DNA from: Trochalopteron elliotii
Lineage: Eukaryota > Chordata > Aves > Passeriformes > Leiothrichidae
Length of the DNA: 64,000 nucleotides
Assembly (NCBI GenBank): GCA_024734555.1
Contig: JANPWX010000651.1
Location: forward strand, 2,324,347 to 2,388,346
Reading direction: 5' to 3'
The notes under the pieces are model-generated. The model saw nothing but the letters and a program-made list of their open reading frames with translations, searched no databases and was not told the DNA's origin. Positions 46,945 to 58,206 of this stretch are shown here, piece by piece; position 1 is the stretch's first letter; each line of letters opens with the position of its first letter. The translations under genes and the position numbers were made by a program.

Positions 46945-49849
46945 GAATAGTCCTGTAACTTAGTGGTAATATTGCTATATCTCTCTCTGTGGTGTTTTCA
47001 CCATCCTTCTCACGATGTCTGCCTTACACTCTGCATTTTGAGGAGAGAGATGCTGATGGTCTTAAGGATAAAGCATGATGCTGGTTTTATACCTTTACTG
47101 CTCTCAGAACAAAGCGTCAATAAGAAAAATGTTCGTGTTTAAGAAATATTAAATCTCAGAGTGGTCTCAAGAATGTATATTAGGTTTAAATAAATCAACA
47201 CATTTGCTTGTAGAAATTTGAGAACTTGGGATGAGGCAGTGAAAGGAGATCAAATAAAATTTTGAGTGTAGATGTAGGCTGTTCTGACCTGGTTTAGCAC
47301 AATTTGGTTAAGATTTGGGTGTGAGTGAAAATCAGAATCCTTCTTCTCTACAGCTGATATTTTCTGCATTTCAATTTGTACCATCTTGGACATTGTGAAT
47401 GTAGAAGATCAGGAGACCATTATAACAGTATTGCCCTTGGGGGTAGTATGGGACCAACCCCAACCTGTTTCTTGCAGGCAGGTTCTGACATAAGGAGTTG
47501 AGCCATTAGATCCAGGCACAAAAATGCCAGTTGGCACACGTGTCCCACTATCATGGAGTGACCCTTGTGGTGGCTCTGTTTTTGCTGAGTAACACCATAA
47601 CCCAAAAGGCTCATATAGAGCTGGGAGTAAGCCACAACCAGGAGCCTTCTCCCATCTCAGGGTGAGCACTTCTCCTTCAGATAGCTGGCACACTGGCAGC
47701 AGGACCCCGAATTGAGCTCTGAGGGCAGGGGTAGGCTGTCAGAGGGACCCCAGATTAATGTGGCTTCAAGAAAACCTGTCCTCAGCTTCTGTTTCTTTGT
47801 CATCACGCAAACCTTCAGAACCCTTCTGTGCTACCAGGATGGCCGTTTGTTATGGTTATCACAATGGTAAAATTGTCATGGGTAAAAACATCCCACTGTC
47901 CAGAAATACAAGAAAAAACAGCATGGCAAGGGGGCCCATCCTCCACACCCCACTTCCCCTCACGACTCCTCCACACTCAGGAAGTGGCAAGGCTGTCCTG
48001 TGTGACCAAAAACAAGGCAAAAGAACTCTAGTGAAAAAGGGAGTGAGGGCTGATTGGTAAGCCAGGCATGGGCACTGAACATCTCTTGAGAGATAAGCCT
48101 CTGATGCTTGATTCTTTTCAGTCCTTTTGGAGACCGTGATAAGGAGGTGGCAGTTGCTTTGTCAGGGTTACTCATGCTCTTTGTGCAGCATGTTCAGTCA
48201 CTGAATTTGTTCAGATAAGACAAACATCTAAACTCCATTTCCGGAGACACACACCAGTCTTTGCACTCAGGCAATGGTTATACCAGGGTGGGCTGCTGGA
48301 GACAGGGCTTATGAAGAATGCTCATGAGCAAGATGCTCCATTGTAGCTGGTGGTTCTGTGTCTCCTTTGCTTCCTCAGAGCTCCAAAACTGGAGTCCCAA
48401 ATGGTTCAATACCTGGGGTATTTGGCAAAGGTGGCCATAAGCATCCCCGCAGTGGAACGGGAAATACTTCTGAAAAGCTCACTAAAATTCTGTGTGCTTT
48501 GGGCTGATTGAAGCTGGACACTTCCAAAGTCTGGTCACATCCAGACTCATGTGTGTCTTTGCAGGGTGTGTGAGTCATCAGCCATCAGAAGAAAACTTGT
48601 AGTTAGTGAGTGCTTCAGTTGCTGCTGAAAGGCAGCCACAGGGGAATAGAAACATGATTGATTCAAGAGAACAATATCTAGACACAATTGTTTAGGACAG
48701 ACAGTGCAAGAAAATTATGTAGGCAACTGGAAATCTGCTAGGAATTCTGTAAAGTGTCAGGATATGATAAATGCTCAAGGTAGAAATCATCCAGGTGTTA
48801 CTCAGCACCCTTGTTGCAAGAAGTACTGGGGAAGATCCAGTCACTGCAGTTGGCTGCAGTTCTTTTCCAAACTCTCACATAAAGCAAGAGGTTTGTTTGG
48901 GAAGCAGCCCTGACTAGAAGGAAGAAGCACTCCCCATTCAGTTACCTTAATTTTTTCAGCTTCTATGCTTTCTCTAGAGTGCTTCCAAATAGCTGCTCAT
49001 CTTGATTTTTCCTGAGAGCTCAGAGGAGCCTTTCCCTGGACTGATGAGCAGAAGTACATCAAATGGCTGGAGCTGTCCCTGCAGGAGCAGCAGACTCAGA
49101 GCAGTCCTACTGCCTGGGCAGTGAGGGTTATGGGAAGCTCTCTCTGTGGGTGTTATTTCTCCTATTTTGAGACTTAACATGGAAAGGTTGAGATATAGTT
49201 TGTGTAGACTTCTGGGTGAATGACAGCACCATTTGATTTTTGTCTTCTTTTTTGAGGAGATGCCTCATGAAACTGCCCTCTTACACAGGATCAATTTATA
49301 AGCTGAGATGTGAGTAGCAGACAGGTGTTGACTTGTCCTAAACTGGGCTCCTAGCTCTGCTATTGCTCTGCACTAAAAATGAATCTACTTTACATGCCTC
49401 CTGGAAGTCCTGGAGGGAGAGGGACTGCCAAGACTTTGAGAACTTGTTTCATTATTCTGTCCAAATCTCCCCTAAGATCTCTATGTGAACAGATTTCACA
49501 TAGGGAAAAGATCTTCACAAAAAGTCTTCTCTCCCCTCCTCAAGCAGATTTCATCTGAAGGCCACCAAGAGAGCTGGGACTGTTTGGTACTCAGAGGATC
49601 TGGTCCACATTGAAAGCACTGTCACCCCTGTGTCCCTGGGGGATGTTCCTCCTGCACAGTGCTCAGCAGTTGCATCACTTTGGCATCTAATCGTGTTTGT
49701 AACCCAAGATTCCAGGTATAAGATGCCAATAAATTTTAAAAACGCTGCAATAGAAAGGTTGTACTATATGTTACCAGGCCATTGAGGATGCAGTTCTGTC
49801 AGCACAGGGTTATTCAATTAACTGGAATCCAACAATTAGTGTTGCAGGG
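46945..49849. other. Non-coding sequence, nothing recognised
   Basis: Frames of 65-100 codons on both strands without recognisable domains. An AT-rich stretch at about 47100-47230 could be weakly CNE-like but has no motif cluster. Confidence 0.5.
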
Positions 49850-49920
49850 TTTTACTGTTTTGTTTGTGTGCAGTTTTTTTTTGTTTGTGCTTTTGTTGTT
49901 GGTTTGGTTTTTTTTATTTC
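49850..49920. repeat. T/G-rich low-complexity tract
   Basis: Mostly T with G interspersed (for example TTTTGTTTGTGTGCAG, TTTGTTGTTGGTTTGG). Hydrophobic residues in the overlapping 73-codon frame are a by-product. Confidence 0.75.
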
Positions 49921-50699
49921 TACTACCAGAGCAAGGATTTAAAGTGTTTCTGAATTTCAGTGATGTTTTTGTTCACTGCCAGTTGCCAAAAGTAAAATAT
50001 TAGGCCTATGGCATATGTTGGTATTGGCCTGCTCTGAACAGCAACAGAAAATCCTGTCCTGAGAGGTGCTTGTTCTTGGAGGAAATGGATGCACACAGCC
50101 CTGCTCTCTTTTCTCATGTGGCATTGGATTCTCCTTTACAGGTCACCCAGCAGTACTGTGTGATTTTTGTGGATTTCCCAGCTTTTCCCAGGCTGTTTTC
50201 TCCAGGGGCTGGGAGAAGTTTTGGCAGGCAGTGACCTAGTCATGGTCCCTGACCAAGTGAATTCATGATCTCATGGTTCCCAGTTTTCCCCTGTGTTCTG
50301 CTGATGTGCTGTGCAGACTAGAATAACACAGTCTGTGTGCAGACAAACCCACAGAATCCTGCTGTCCTATAGCAACATTTCCAGGGTGGAAATACTTCTC
50401 TTCTCTGAATGTACCTGTCCATGTCCAACCTGGGATGCACCTGCTGTGTACCTGTTCCATTCAGGCTTCAGTGTCCTTCTCTTTCCTCAACCTTTAATTC
50501 CACCTTTGCTCTCCCCATCTCCAGACCAGCTGCCTGCCTTGCTGGAAGGGCTGCCTGTGCCCTTCTTTTGGAAAGCAGCTGCCTGCATCAGGGAACTCCA
50601 AAAGCTGTCCATGTCCTGAGCAGTGAAACTTTGTCATTTCAAAGTCACTTTGACCTGAGTGCTGCAGCAAACGTGTACAGCATCTGCTGCCTCTGTTTC
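49921..50699. other. Non-coding sequence, nothing recognised
   Basis: Frames of 64-102 codons in several phases at 50311-50705 overlap and have no recognisable domain. Confidence 0.5.
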
Positions 50700-50973
50700 G
50701 CATGAGGGAGCTGCAGTCAAATATTAAAAAGGCAGCAAGAGCATTAAATTATTCGGCAATGGAACATTGTCATTCCTCCATAAAACTACTTTGACCTGTA
50801 GTTTTCTATGGAGTCCATTGCTCTTAAATGTGCAGTGAGAAAGGAAATTAAAAATTAATCTTTATTTCCATCTCAGAAGAAAACCTTAATTCTCTGCATT
50901 GAAATTATACTCATAATCCAGGGTAATAAATTATAGTTTTTAATTGCAGCTAGTCACAGCCAATCAAATGGGA

Positions 50974-50975
<2 letters not shown>
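50700..50975. promoter_or_regulatory. Candidate conserved non-coding element
   Basis: Unique AT-rich block directly before a CT microsatellite, with GCATTAAATTATTCGGC near 50731, GAAATTAAAAATTAATC near 50844, GGGTAATAAATTATAG near 50921, TTTTTAATTGCAGC near 50937 and a CCAAT-like AGCCAATCAAATG near 50958. Also holds ACTACTTTGACCTGTAG near 50785, a nuclear-receptor-like half site. Function is inferred. Confidence 0.4.

Positions 50976-51012
<37 letters not shown>
50976..51012. repeat. (CT)18.5 microsatellite
   Basis: Thirty-seven bases of uninterrupted CT dinucleotide, the longest perfect simple repeat of the window. The antisense frame across it reads as an alternating arginine-glutamate run and is an artefact. 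Likely polymorphic in length; GA/CT tracts can bind GAGA-type factors, though that is speculative here. Confidence 0.97.
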
Positions 51013-51014
<2 letters not shown>

Positions 51015-51234
51015 GCTTGCTTTAACTTTGCCATACAGAAGAACCCATGGAGTGCTGGAAAAAGTTCACATACATTGACCCAGGCTCTAACATTGTGTGG
51101 AATAGACCCAGGATGTATTAAAACAGCCAGGTTCTGTTCTTGCCTGGCACCCTTGAGCCAGTGACCTGAAAGAACCTTGTGGGCACTGGTTGCACCAGTC
51201 ATACAAGCACAGGGAAATGGATAAATTGTGCCAT
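51013..51234. other. Spacer between microsatellite and MIR relic
   Basis: No recognised element. Confidence 0.4.
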
Positions 51235-51325
51235 TTCCATGTGGGAAGGTGTGGTGTAGGATCTTGTTCAAGGTTACAGAGTGAGCCAGTGCTGAATGAG
51301 GAATAAAATCTTGATCTTGGTTCAC
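51235..51325 (-). mobile_element. MIR-type SINE relic (antisense)
   Basis: TCTTGTTCAAGGTTACAGAG, then TGAGCCAGTGCTGAATGAGG, then AATAAAATCTTGATCTTGG align in order to the reverse complement of the MIR region that reads (sense) GTGACCTTGGGCAAG-like. It is diverged but the order is preserved. Upstream sequence from 51130 may belong to the same copy. Confidence 0.55.
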
Positions 51326-53508
51326 CTGCTTTTGACTATGAGACAAAGCACCCTTCCAAGCAGAAGTCAGGAGCCAGGATTCCCTGCTCTGGCCCACTGA
51401 CCAATGTTTCTGACCTTCAGACATCAGACCTCTTCTGATAAAAAGGACAGCTGGTTAAAGCAGATGCTTCTTTGTGCTTGGTGTCTGTTGCAAATAACCT
51501 CTGTCTTCTTTCATACTACAGCGTGTTGCAGACAGGTGGAGCATTTCTTGGGATTTTACATTGTTGTATTGCATCTGATGAAAGCTACCTTGCAAATGGG
51601 CTTACTGAGGTATGGCAACCCTTAGCACAGCCAAGGAGCTGTCTCTGTTCCCAAATAACTGATGCTCTGCATGTGCCAGCTCTTTCCATTCCTATCCCAC
51701 AATGTCTAGCTGAGTGCTTGCACACTCACCACACTGCTAGATCATCCTGTCATCCCAAGCCTTGTGTAGTGGCACTTAGTCTGGGGCTGTTGTCTCTAGG
51801 AGCAGCCCATAAGGTGTATAAATACCTGTGTAGTGCAAGTACTGAAATGTTTGCATAGCACAATTCTCCCAGCAACTCAGCCTTGCTGGTCTGTGAATTT
51901 TTTTCACTCTAATATTATGTGATGGACCTGTTCTAACAAGGAGGACTTTAAGGGTGGCTTAGCACTCCTAAGCTCATCTAGGGAAAGGGAGAGCCAACAG
52001 GAATGCAATCCTTGGCTGGAGGGAGAAGTAGTGGTAGTGAGAGACTTCTGTTCTGATAATCACTCCTAGCTCTTTCTGTTTTTCTTTTCCTCAATTATAG
52101 AAATATGTGGAAGAATGGACAAGTGAGAAAAAGAATGGAGAAGTGACTAAAATACCAAACACAGCTATGAGAATAAAATGAGGCCCACCCGACAAAAGAA
52201 GCCTTAAGTGGTTATTACCAATATAATCACAGTAAAGGTGTTTGTTACTAATCAGGATTAACCTGGTATGTCTCTAGTCATTGATTTGGAAAAGACTGTA
52301 AAATCTCTGCAGTGAGGATCTTCACTCTGTGACCATCCCTTCTCAAAGATTCAGTACTGTTAGCTGCTGTGAGAACAGTGGGGGAAAATTCTTACCCAAG
52401 GATGCATGACAAAGTACAGACAATAAAATCTAACATTTTTGTGCAAAAGCACTGATATTCTTGATTAACAGTCCCTAGATTCCAGACAGGAGGTTTTATG
52501 GAGTCTTATTCTGCACTTTTTAACACTGGCTGTTCCTAGTGATTTTCAGGTGGACAAAAAGAAGCATTAGCATGGGCAAAATGTGCTTTTGCCATTTTAT
52601 GAGATTATCCAGTTCAGAAATTCTGCTGCCCACCTTCTCTCACTGGCAGCGAGCTACTGTTTATGGAGGATCTCTGTGTGCCCTGCAAAGGGCCCCAGTG
52701 CAAACCCAAATGATGCAAGCCCTTCTCTGAGTGACTGGCTTTCCTGGCTGGATGATCAGAAGCTCCACATTAGCTGGACAGGCGTGTGCTGCAGCAGTTG
52801 TGCAAAAAGGTTGATTTACCCACGTGAAATTTCAAGAGGGGACACAAGTGGTGTGAGTGGGAATGACTGCCCGGAGCACCTTGGGCAGAGCTCCTCCTTG
52901 TGCTCAGCTGCCTCAGCCCTAGGGCAAGCTTGAAAGAGACTTAGACAGTTAGAAGGAAATAAACCTTGACATCCTGGAGTTCTTCTGCCATCTTGACTCT
53001 TCCATGCATTTTGTTAGACAGAGCTCTCATGAAATGTGTGTATTGGGAAGGGCTGCTTCTGTCCGAAGTTGTGGAGATGTTGATGACTGGTTTGCACTGA
53101 GCTGTCCTGTCCTGCTCCTGCTGTTATCAATGTTATTAAATTTTAGCTAAAAGAAGCTGATGTGTGTTCATGTATGGTGAGCACACCTCTGGATTCCTTT
53201 GTCTGAGCTGCTTTTACATGTGAAATCTCTCCCTAAGCAGGATTAACCATGGCATAATGAATCAAACTGCTTGGAGGCTTTTTCTGGTGATCTAGTTGAA
53301 TTTGGCAGTTAACTTCCTTCCTTCTCTTCTAGTTTTACCAACTGGATTTCTCTCTAAGTCATCCTCCTGTCTTGGAGCATTTTAACAGGAGCCAAAGCTG
53401 CATAGCTTTTCCACTCTTTCATTGTTTTCCCTCCTGAACCAGTCCCTCAAAATTCTTGGTCATTTTTTTATTCTATCTCTATTTCCTACTTTCCCTCCTA
53501 GTTTCATT
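51326..53508. other. Non-coding sequence, nothing recognised
   Basis: Frames of up to 128 codons at 51404-51858 and 116 codons at 52583-52933 have no recognisable domain. A small imperfect tandem duplication (GAATGGACAAGTGA, GAATGGAGAAGTGA) lies at about 52113-52145. Confidence 0.5.
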
Positions 53509-53567
53509 AAAAAAAAAAAAAAGAAAAAAAAGAAAAAAAAAGAACAAAAAGAAAAAAAAAAAGAGAA
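53509..53567. repeat. A-rich low-complexity tract
   Basis: About 59 bases of A with single interruptions, mostly G. Neither flank shows a target-site duplication or a recognisable element body, so I do not treat it as a retrotransposon tail. The lysine-rich frame across it is compositional. Confidence 0.9.
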
Positions 53568-54314
53568 TTGTTGAGCCTCTTCTCCTAGGCTGTGAAACTG
53601 TAGAACAGCATACTTGGATTGCTGCTGAGGTAAATAACACAGTTTCTTATGGTTCATGAAAGTGATTCTTAAATTTTGAATGAGACAGCTTTGTGATGCA
53701 GAAAGCTGAGACTGCCAGTTACTCAACCAAAGCCTCTGCTTCCCAACAGGGAGCAGTCAGGGAGAAAGGAGAATACCCAGTAGACTATGTGTGTACAGAC
53801 AAGGCTCCTTCTGGAAATTAAATGGTTTATCTAAAGTTATCAGACTGCTAACTGCTCTTTTAAAGAGGTACTTCAAGGCTGGGGAAAGAACTGCAGTTCT
53901 ATTTGTCAGATCCAAAGGAAGAATGATCCTGGAATTTATTATCCTATACGTAATTTCTGTATTTAGCAAAATACTGAAACCAGGATTTATGAAATAAACA
54001 AACCTGTTTCCGGAAGATGATGGCAGTTCTATGCCTTTAGCAGCAGTGGCAGCACAGTAAATGTATCTCACCAGAAAATCTTTTATTTTATAGGACAATA
54101 AAATTAGTGAATGAAAGCAAAAAGAGGTATAATGGATCTGAGTTTTAACAGGCATATGAATTGGTATCTCATGAGATCTTACCTGAAAAAAACATAATTG
54201 TATTTTGCTGGGAAAAGACATAGAGAGAATAAAAGGAAAAGAATAAAAGAGAATCTTGTGACCATGGTTGGATATTTGACTAAGATGGAGTGACCTGGTG
54301 CTGAGGGCCTCAGC
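53568..54314. other. Non-coding sequence, nothing recognised
   Basis: A 154-codon antisense frame (53757-54221) and a 68-codon sense frame overlap here; neither shows a domain. TATCTAAAGTTATCAGACTG near 53829 is a faint MIR-like string. Confidence 0.45.
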
Positions 54315-54480
54315 CAGTGGGTTTAAGTCCTTGCTTTGCCACAGACTTTACAAGGGCACATCACTTCCCTTCCGTGTTTTTTTCACATCACTTCTTTTCT
54401 TGGTTTGCCTTCATTAAATGAAAAATGGTAATATTGTCCTTCCTGCTTGTGAGAATGATGGCATTTAACATTGAGAGGTT
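54315..54480 (+). mobile_element. MIR SINE relic (sense), clear
   Basis: In order: GTGGGTTTAAGTCCTTGC, TTTGCCACAGACTTTACAAG, GGCACATCACTTCCCTTCC and ATGAAAAATGGTAATATTGT. These correspond to the tRNA-like B-box region, the CORE segment and the TGTAAAATGGGAATAAT-like block of MIR. The GGTTTAAGTCC string is a worn B box. Together with other MIR traces this shows ancient amniote SINE content typical of slowly changing DNA. Confidence 0.75.
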
Positions 54481-57400
54481 CCATGAACCATGGGAGTGCA
54501 GACCACGCAACAATACTGGATTTTTCCACTGCCATATGAGCAATTATAACAAGTTATCCATTTTTCATCATTTCATGCTTCATGCACAGGGTGAGCAGAC
54601 TCTTGATTTGCCAAGGATTGTGTGGGAAGACAAAAAAGATTTAAGTGCTGTTTGGAAATTTCCTATAATGACAGCAAGAGAGAAAAAAGGTCTTTTGCTT
54701 TTCCTTCATCCTGGAAATGGGTAAGAGGAACTCTTTGGTGAGGTTATGCAGCAACAGTTCAGACTTGTGGCCATGTCATTTAGTGTTTGCTTGGCTTCCT
54801 GGTGATTTGGAATGAAGGGGATTGGCTTCTCTGTCCCTCTGCAGGCTGGGGACGCTGCTGTTCCTGGGCCATTTGCTATGCCCACCCCTCTGAACACATG
54901 TGCTAGCCAGAGAGATTGCCTCTAACGTAGGCTGGGCAGCTCTTTCTCACATGCTCTTCTGTATCAAACACTTCCCACCTTGAAAACTTCCTTGGCTAAC
55001 TGCTAATTTCAAAATCATTATTAATGTATTTGCGCAGGGATTTTGGAATTTAATTAGCCTCTTTTGAACTGTTCTTAGAGTGTTTGTCTAGAGAAACAGA
55101 AAATCCCTCCATGGCTTGTTTGCTTTCTCCATTCATTGGTTTTCACTGGAAGGGAAAGATACTGACTGGCTTTGCAGGGCTGCATCCTCCTGGTGCCACT
55201 GATGCTGCAGCTGAGAATAAGCCACAGGCTCTGCAGAGGGAGCAGCTTTTTTGGGGGTGCATCAAGGCCATGGGTGGGTTCATGTTGGCCCAGGCTGGGC
55301 TGCTGAGCACTGCAGGACTCAGCCAGCTGGTGACAAGGGGCTGTGCAGGGTCCCAGCACACAGCTTGCTCTTACTCCTGATCCAGGTGTGTTTGCACCCA
55401 GACAGCCGTGTTGGCTGAACTGGGCTCCCATTTCTCTCTTCATTAGTTTCCTTTGGGAAATTCAAATCCCTGACTGACATTTGAATGGGTCTCACTTCCA
55501 GAGGCCAATTGGCATGGTGTGACTTTCATCTCACTTTTTGAAAGCGCCCTGTTCAGGGCAGCAGTTCTGCCACACCACATCCAGAACATGTTGCAGGCTG
55601 TGCATGTTCATGTGTGCAAATCTACAGGCTCTCAGTTTTCATTTGAAGGGTGGTTTAAGTTGCATTTTCTTCCTTTTGTCTGATCCTACATTGAGAAGCC
55701 AGGCTGGGCAGAGTACGGTGGGGTTTCTTGTGTTCCCTGCTGCTGCAGGAGCACATGCACTCTCCCTCTCTCTGGCAAACCACAGTGGTTATGACCACTG
55801 CCTCTGGTAGTGCTGTATTGGTCCCAAATTGAGGAAGGATGACTAACTTAATCACTCAATAGTTTTGATTTCTAAAATTAAACAGCCTGCCATATGTGCA
55901 ATCCTGTTGCTATATTTATGCCAGCAGTTAGAAGAGAGCACCAGCCAAGCTGGAGGGGCTTTGCAGCTGCAGCTTGTGCCTGTACTGCTGCTGCTGTGAG
56001 CACACAGATGTTTCTTTGCCCTTTCCCTAGATGCAGCCCTGTAGACATTTTCTCCTGTGGAAACAAAAGCACTTGTACTCATAGAGCTTTCTGGACACTC
56101 TTCAGCCATTGATTTTAAACGTGCCCTGATGCTCCCTGGTGAACCTCAGCTCCCAAGAATGGGTGGAAGGATTCAGGGATTGGATCAAACCCAGGAGACA
56201 GTGCAGCAGGACAGAACTGAAGGCTCCAGCCCCAGTGCTCAAGCAGGGACAGTGAGTGAGCTGCAGGGGCTTCCTTGAGGAAATGGTGGGTGCTCCCCCA
56301 AAGAAGTCACCTCGAGGGCCATGCATGGCCCCAGGGGACACGTGGCAGCTCATTTTCCTGGGCTGCCTGAGCTGTTCAGTGAATTAGGGGATTGAGATGC
56401 CTTTTACCATTTATTTCATAGGAACTCAGTTAGCACCATGCAGATTTATTTGGATTCTAGGAGAGAGGAAATAAGATGAATAAGCAGTGGATAAAAGCCA
56501 AGGTGAAATGTCGTGAAGTGGAAGGAGTGGACCCTTGTTTTTTGGAGGAGGGCAGACTGAGGGATGGTTATTATTTTGGTCCAGGCAACATTCCTCTGTG
56601 ATCTTAGACATGTTGCTTGACTTCGTTTGCTGGCAGGAAATCTGGCTTGCCTAGCGAATGATTAAGAGATGGAATGAATATTTAGCACTAAGTAACCAAG
56701 AGTATTTGGGTGAAACTGAAATATTTTGACATATTAGATCTTATTTTACCAACTGACTTGGTGACTTATAGGTGCTTTTGTTTGGTGTTGAGCAAGTGTT
56801 ACTGCAAAGCATTAACAGCAGTGTTTGGGTAGGGTTGCATGTGCTTGTTGACTAGGTGGTAGGAGAGGGTTTGTTTTTTTCATTTGCTTGGGTTTTTATT
56901 TAAAACAATTGGAATCTTTGGGGATTTCTTTCTTGTGGAACGGAGCTATATGGATCTGGCATCTGTATGTAATAAAAGTAGAGAGTATCTCTGACCCTTA
57001 GGGCAATGTCAGATTGAGAAACCTATATCAATTAGAGCAGAAAAAAACAAACTTTAGTTAATTTCTGTGCCTGTTGCACACTCTCCTCTAAGGATGCCTG
57101 AATGATTTTGGATTACAGGGACACCTCAGGGCACCTGAGTGCATCAAAACACTTTGTACTAACCTGTCTCTCTTGGAGAGAGGCACTAGTTTTGTACTAA
57201 CCCTGCAACTTTTGGAGATTGCCTTCCATACCTGATCATCATTTCAGTGTCCATAAACTGTCTAGAGCTAGTTTTTGTTTAACTACTACAGCTGCATGAG
57301 ACTTGCACGCATAGAAGAGTTTTCATTCTGGAATTACTCCACATGTAAATTCTTAGAAATTTCATTGTTGTACAGAGCAAAATGAAATATTGACAGTCCA

Positions 57401-58107
57401 CTATTTCAAAATCTTCCCTCCACTATTCTTTTGGAGGGAATGGTTTTTTTTCAATCTACTCCCTTCTGCACCTTGTTTATAGGGAGCCAAGGAGGAGGAT
57501 TGTTGGACTGATTGCTGTTGCTTATTAAGCTTGCTTCCTTCAAGAAAATTTTCAAGCCCACTGTGGCCAACACAGGGAAATGCCTTACTATGCTCCACCT
57601 CTGCTCAGAGGGCAGGAGTCTGGCATACGAAAACAAACAAGAAAACCTTGGGAATAATCCTTTCTTGAAAAGAGACAGACCAGACTCACAGCATTTGAAG
57701 TTTCTGGAACCAGGGATCATAATTTCTGTGGATTCACAGAACCTTAATGTTTTGTACCTTAAAACAGTGTTTGCCCTTGCAGGCAAAAGGAGCCTTTATG
57801 TTTACTGCTTTGCTTGTGAATAGTTCCAGATAAATTACTTAAAATTCTCAGGTGTGTGGATAGCATGGAGTATTGGCAAAGGAGAAGAAATTCTTCTGTG
57901 CCATAGGCAGCATGGGCAGCAGGCAAGTGAGCTTGCTCATTTCTTTGGCTTGTTGCCTTGGGTGGGTCAGACCTCCTGCTCAGTTTCTGCATCCCAACAG
58001 TACTGTTTGCCAGTGTTATTGCACTGATACATTATAAATTATTAACATTTGGAAAAGGCTTGGATTTATTTGGAGAGAGCTGTTCTGGACAAAAGAAGGA
58101 TGAATAG
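54481..58107. other. Non-coding sequence, nothing recognised
   Basis: Frames of 60-122 codons on both strands, many overlapping, without a recognisable domain. An imperfect tandem duplication of about 47 bp lies at about 57150-57225 (TTGTACTAACC twice, each followed by TTGGAGA-like sequence). An AT-rich piece near 55010-55070 may be regulatory but is too short to judge. Confidence 0.5.
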
Positions 58108-58206
58108 GTTTTTTGTTTGTGTTGGGGTTTTTAATTGGTTTTGGTTTGTTGGTTTGTTTGTTTGTTTGTTGGGGGTTTTTTTAATCCCCTCTCCCCTTTT
58201 TTTTAA
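58108..58206. repeat. T/G-rich tract with (GTTT)n
   Basis: Includes GGTTTGTTTGTTTGTTTGTT around 58151-58170 and long T runs. The antisense frame rich in threonine, lysine and asparagine is compositional. Confidence 0.85.

Noticed and set aside
50954..51424. Antisense 156-codon frame with an arginine-glutamate run
   Set aside because: The run is the translation of the CT microsatellite, and the rest overlaps a MIR relic.
53509..53567. A-rich tract as the tail of a processed pseudogene or LINE
   Set aside because: No element body or target-site duplication is visible next to it, and CR1 elements do not end in poly(A).
53757..54221. Antisense 154-codon frame
   Set aside because: No domain, and AT-rich composition with few stops explains the length.
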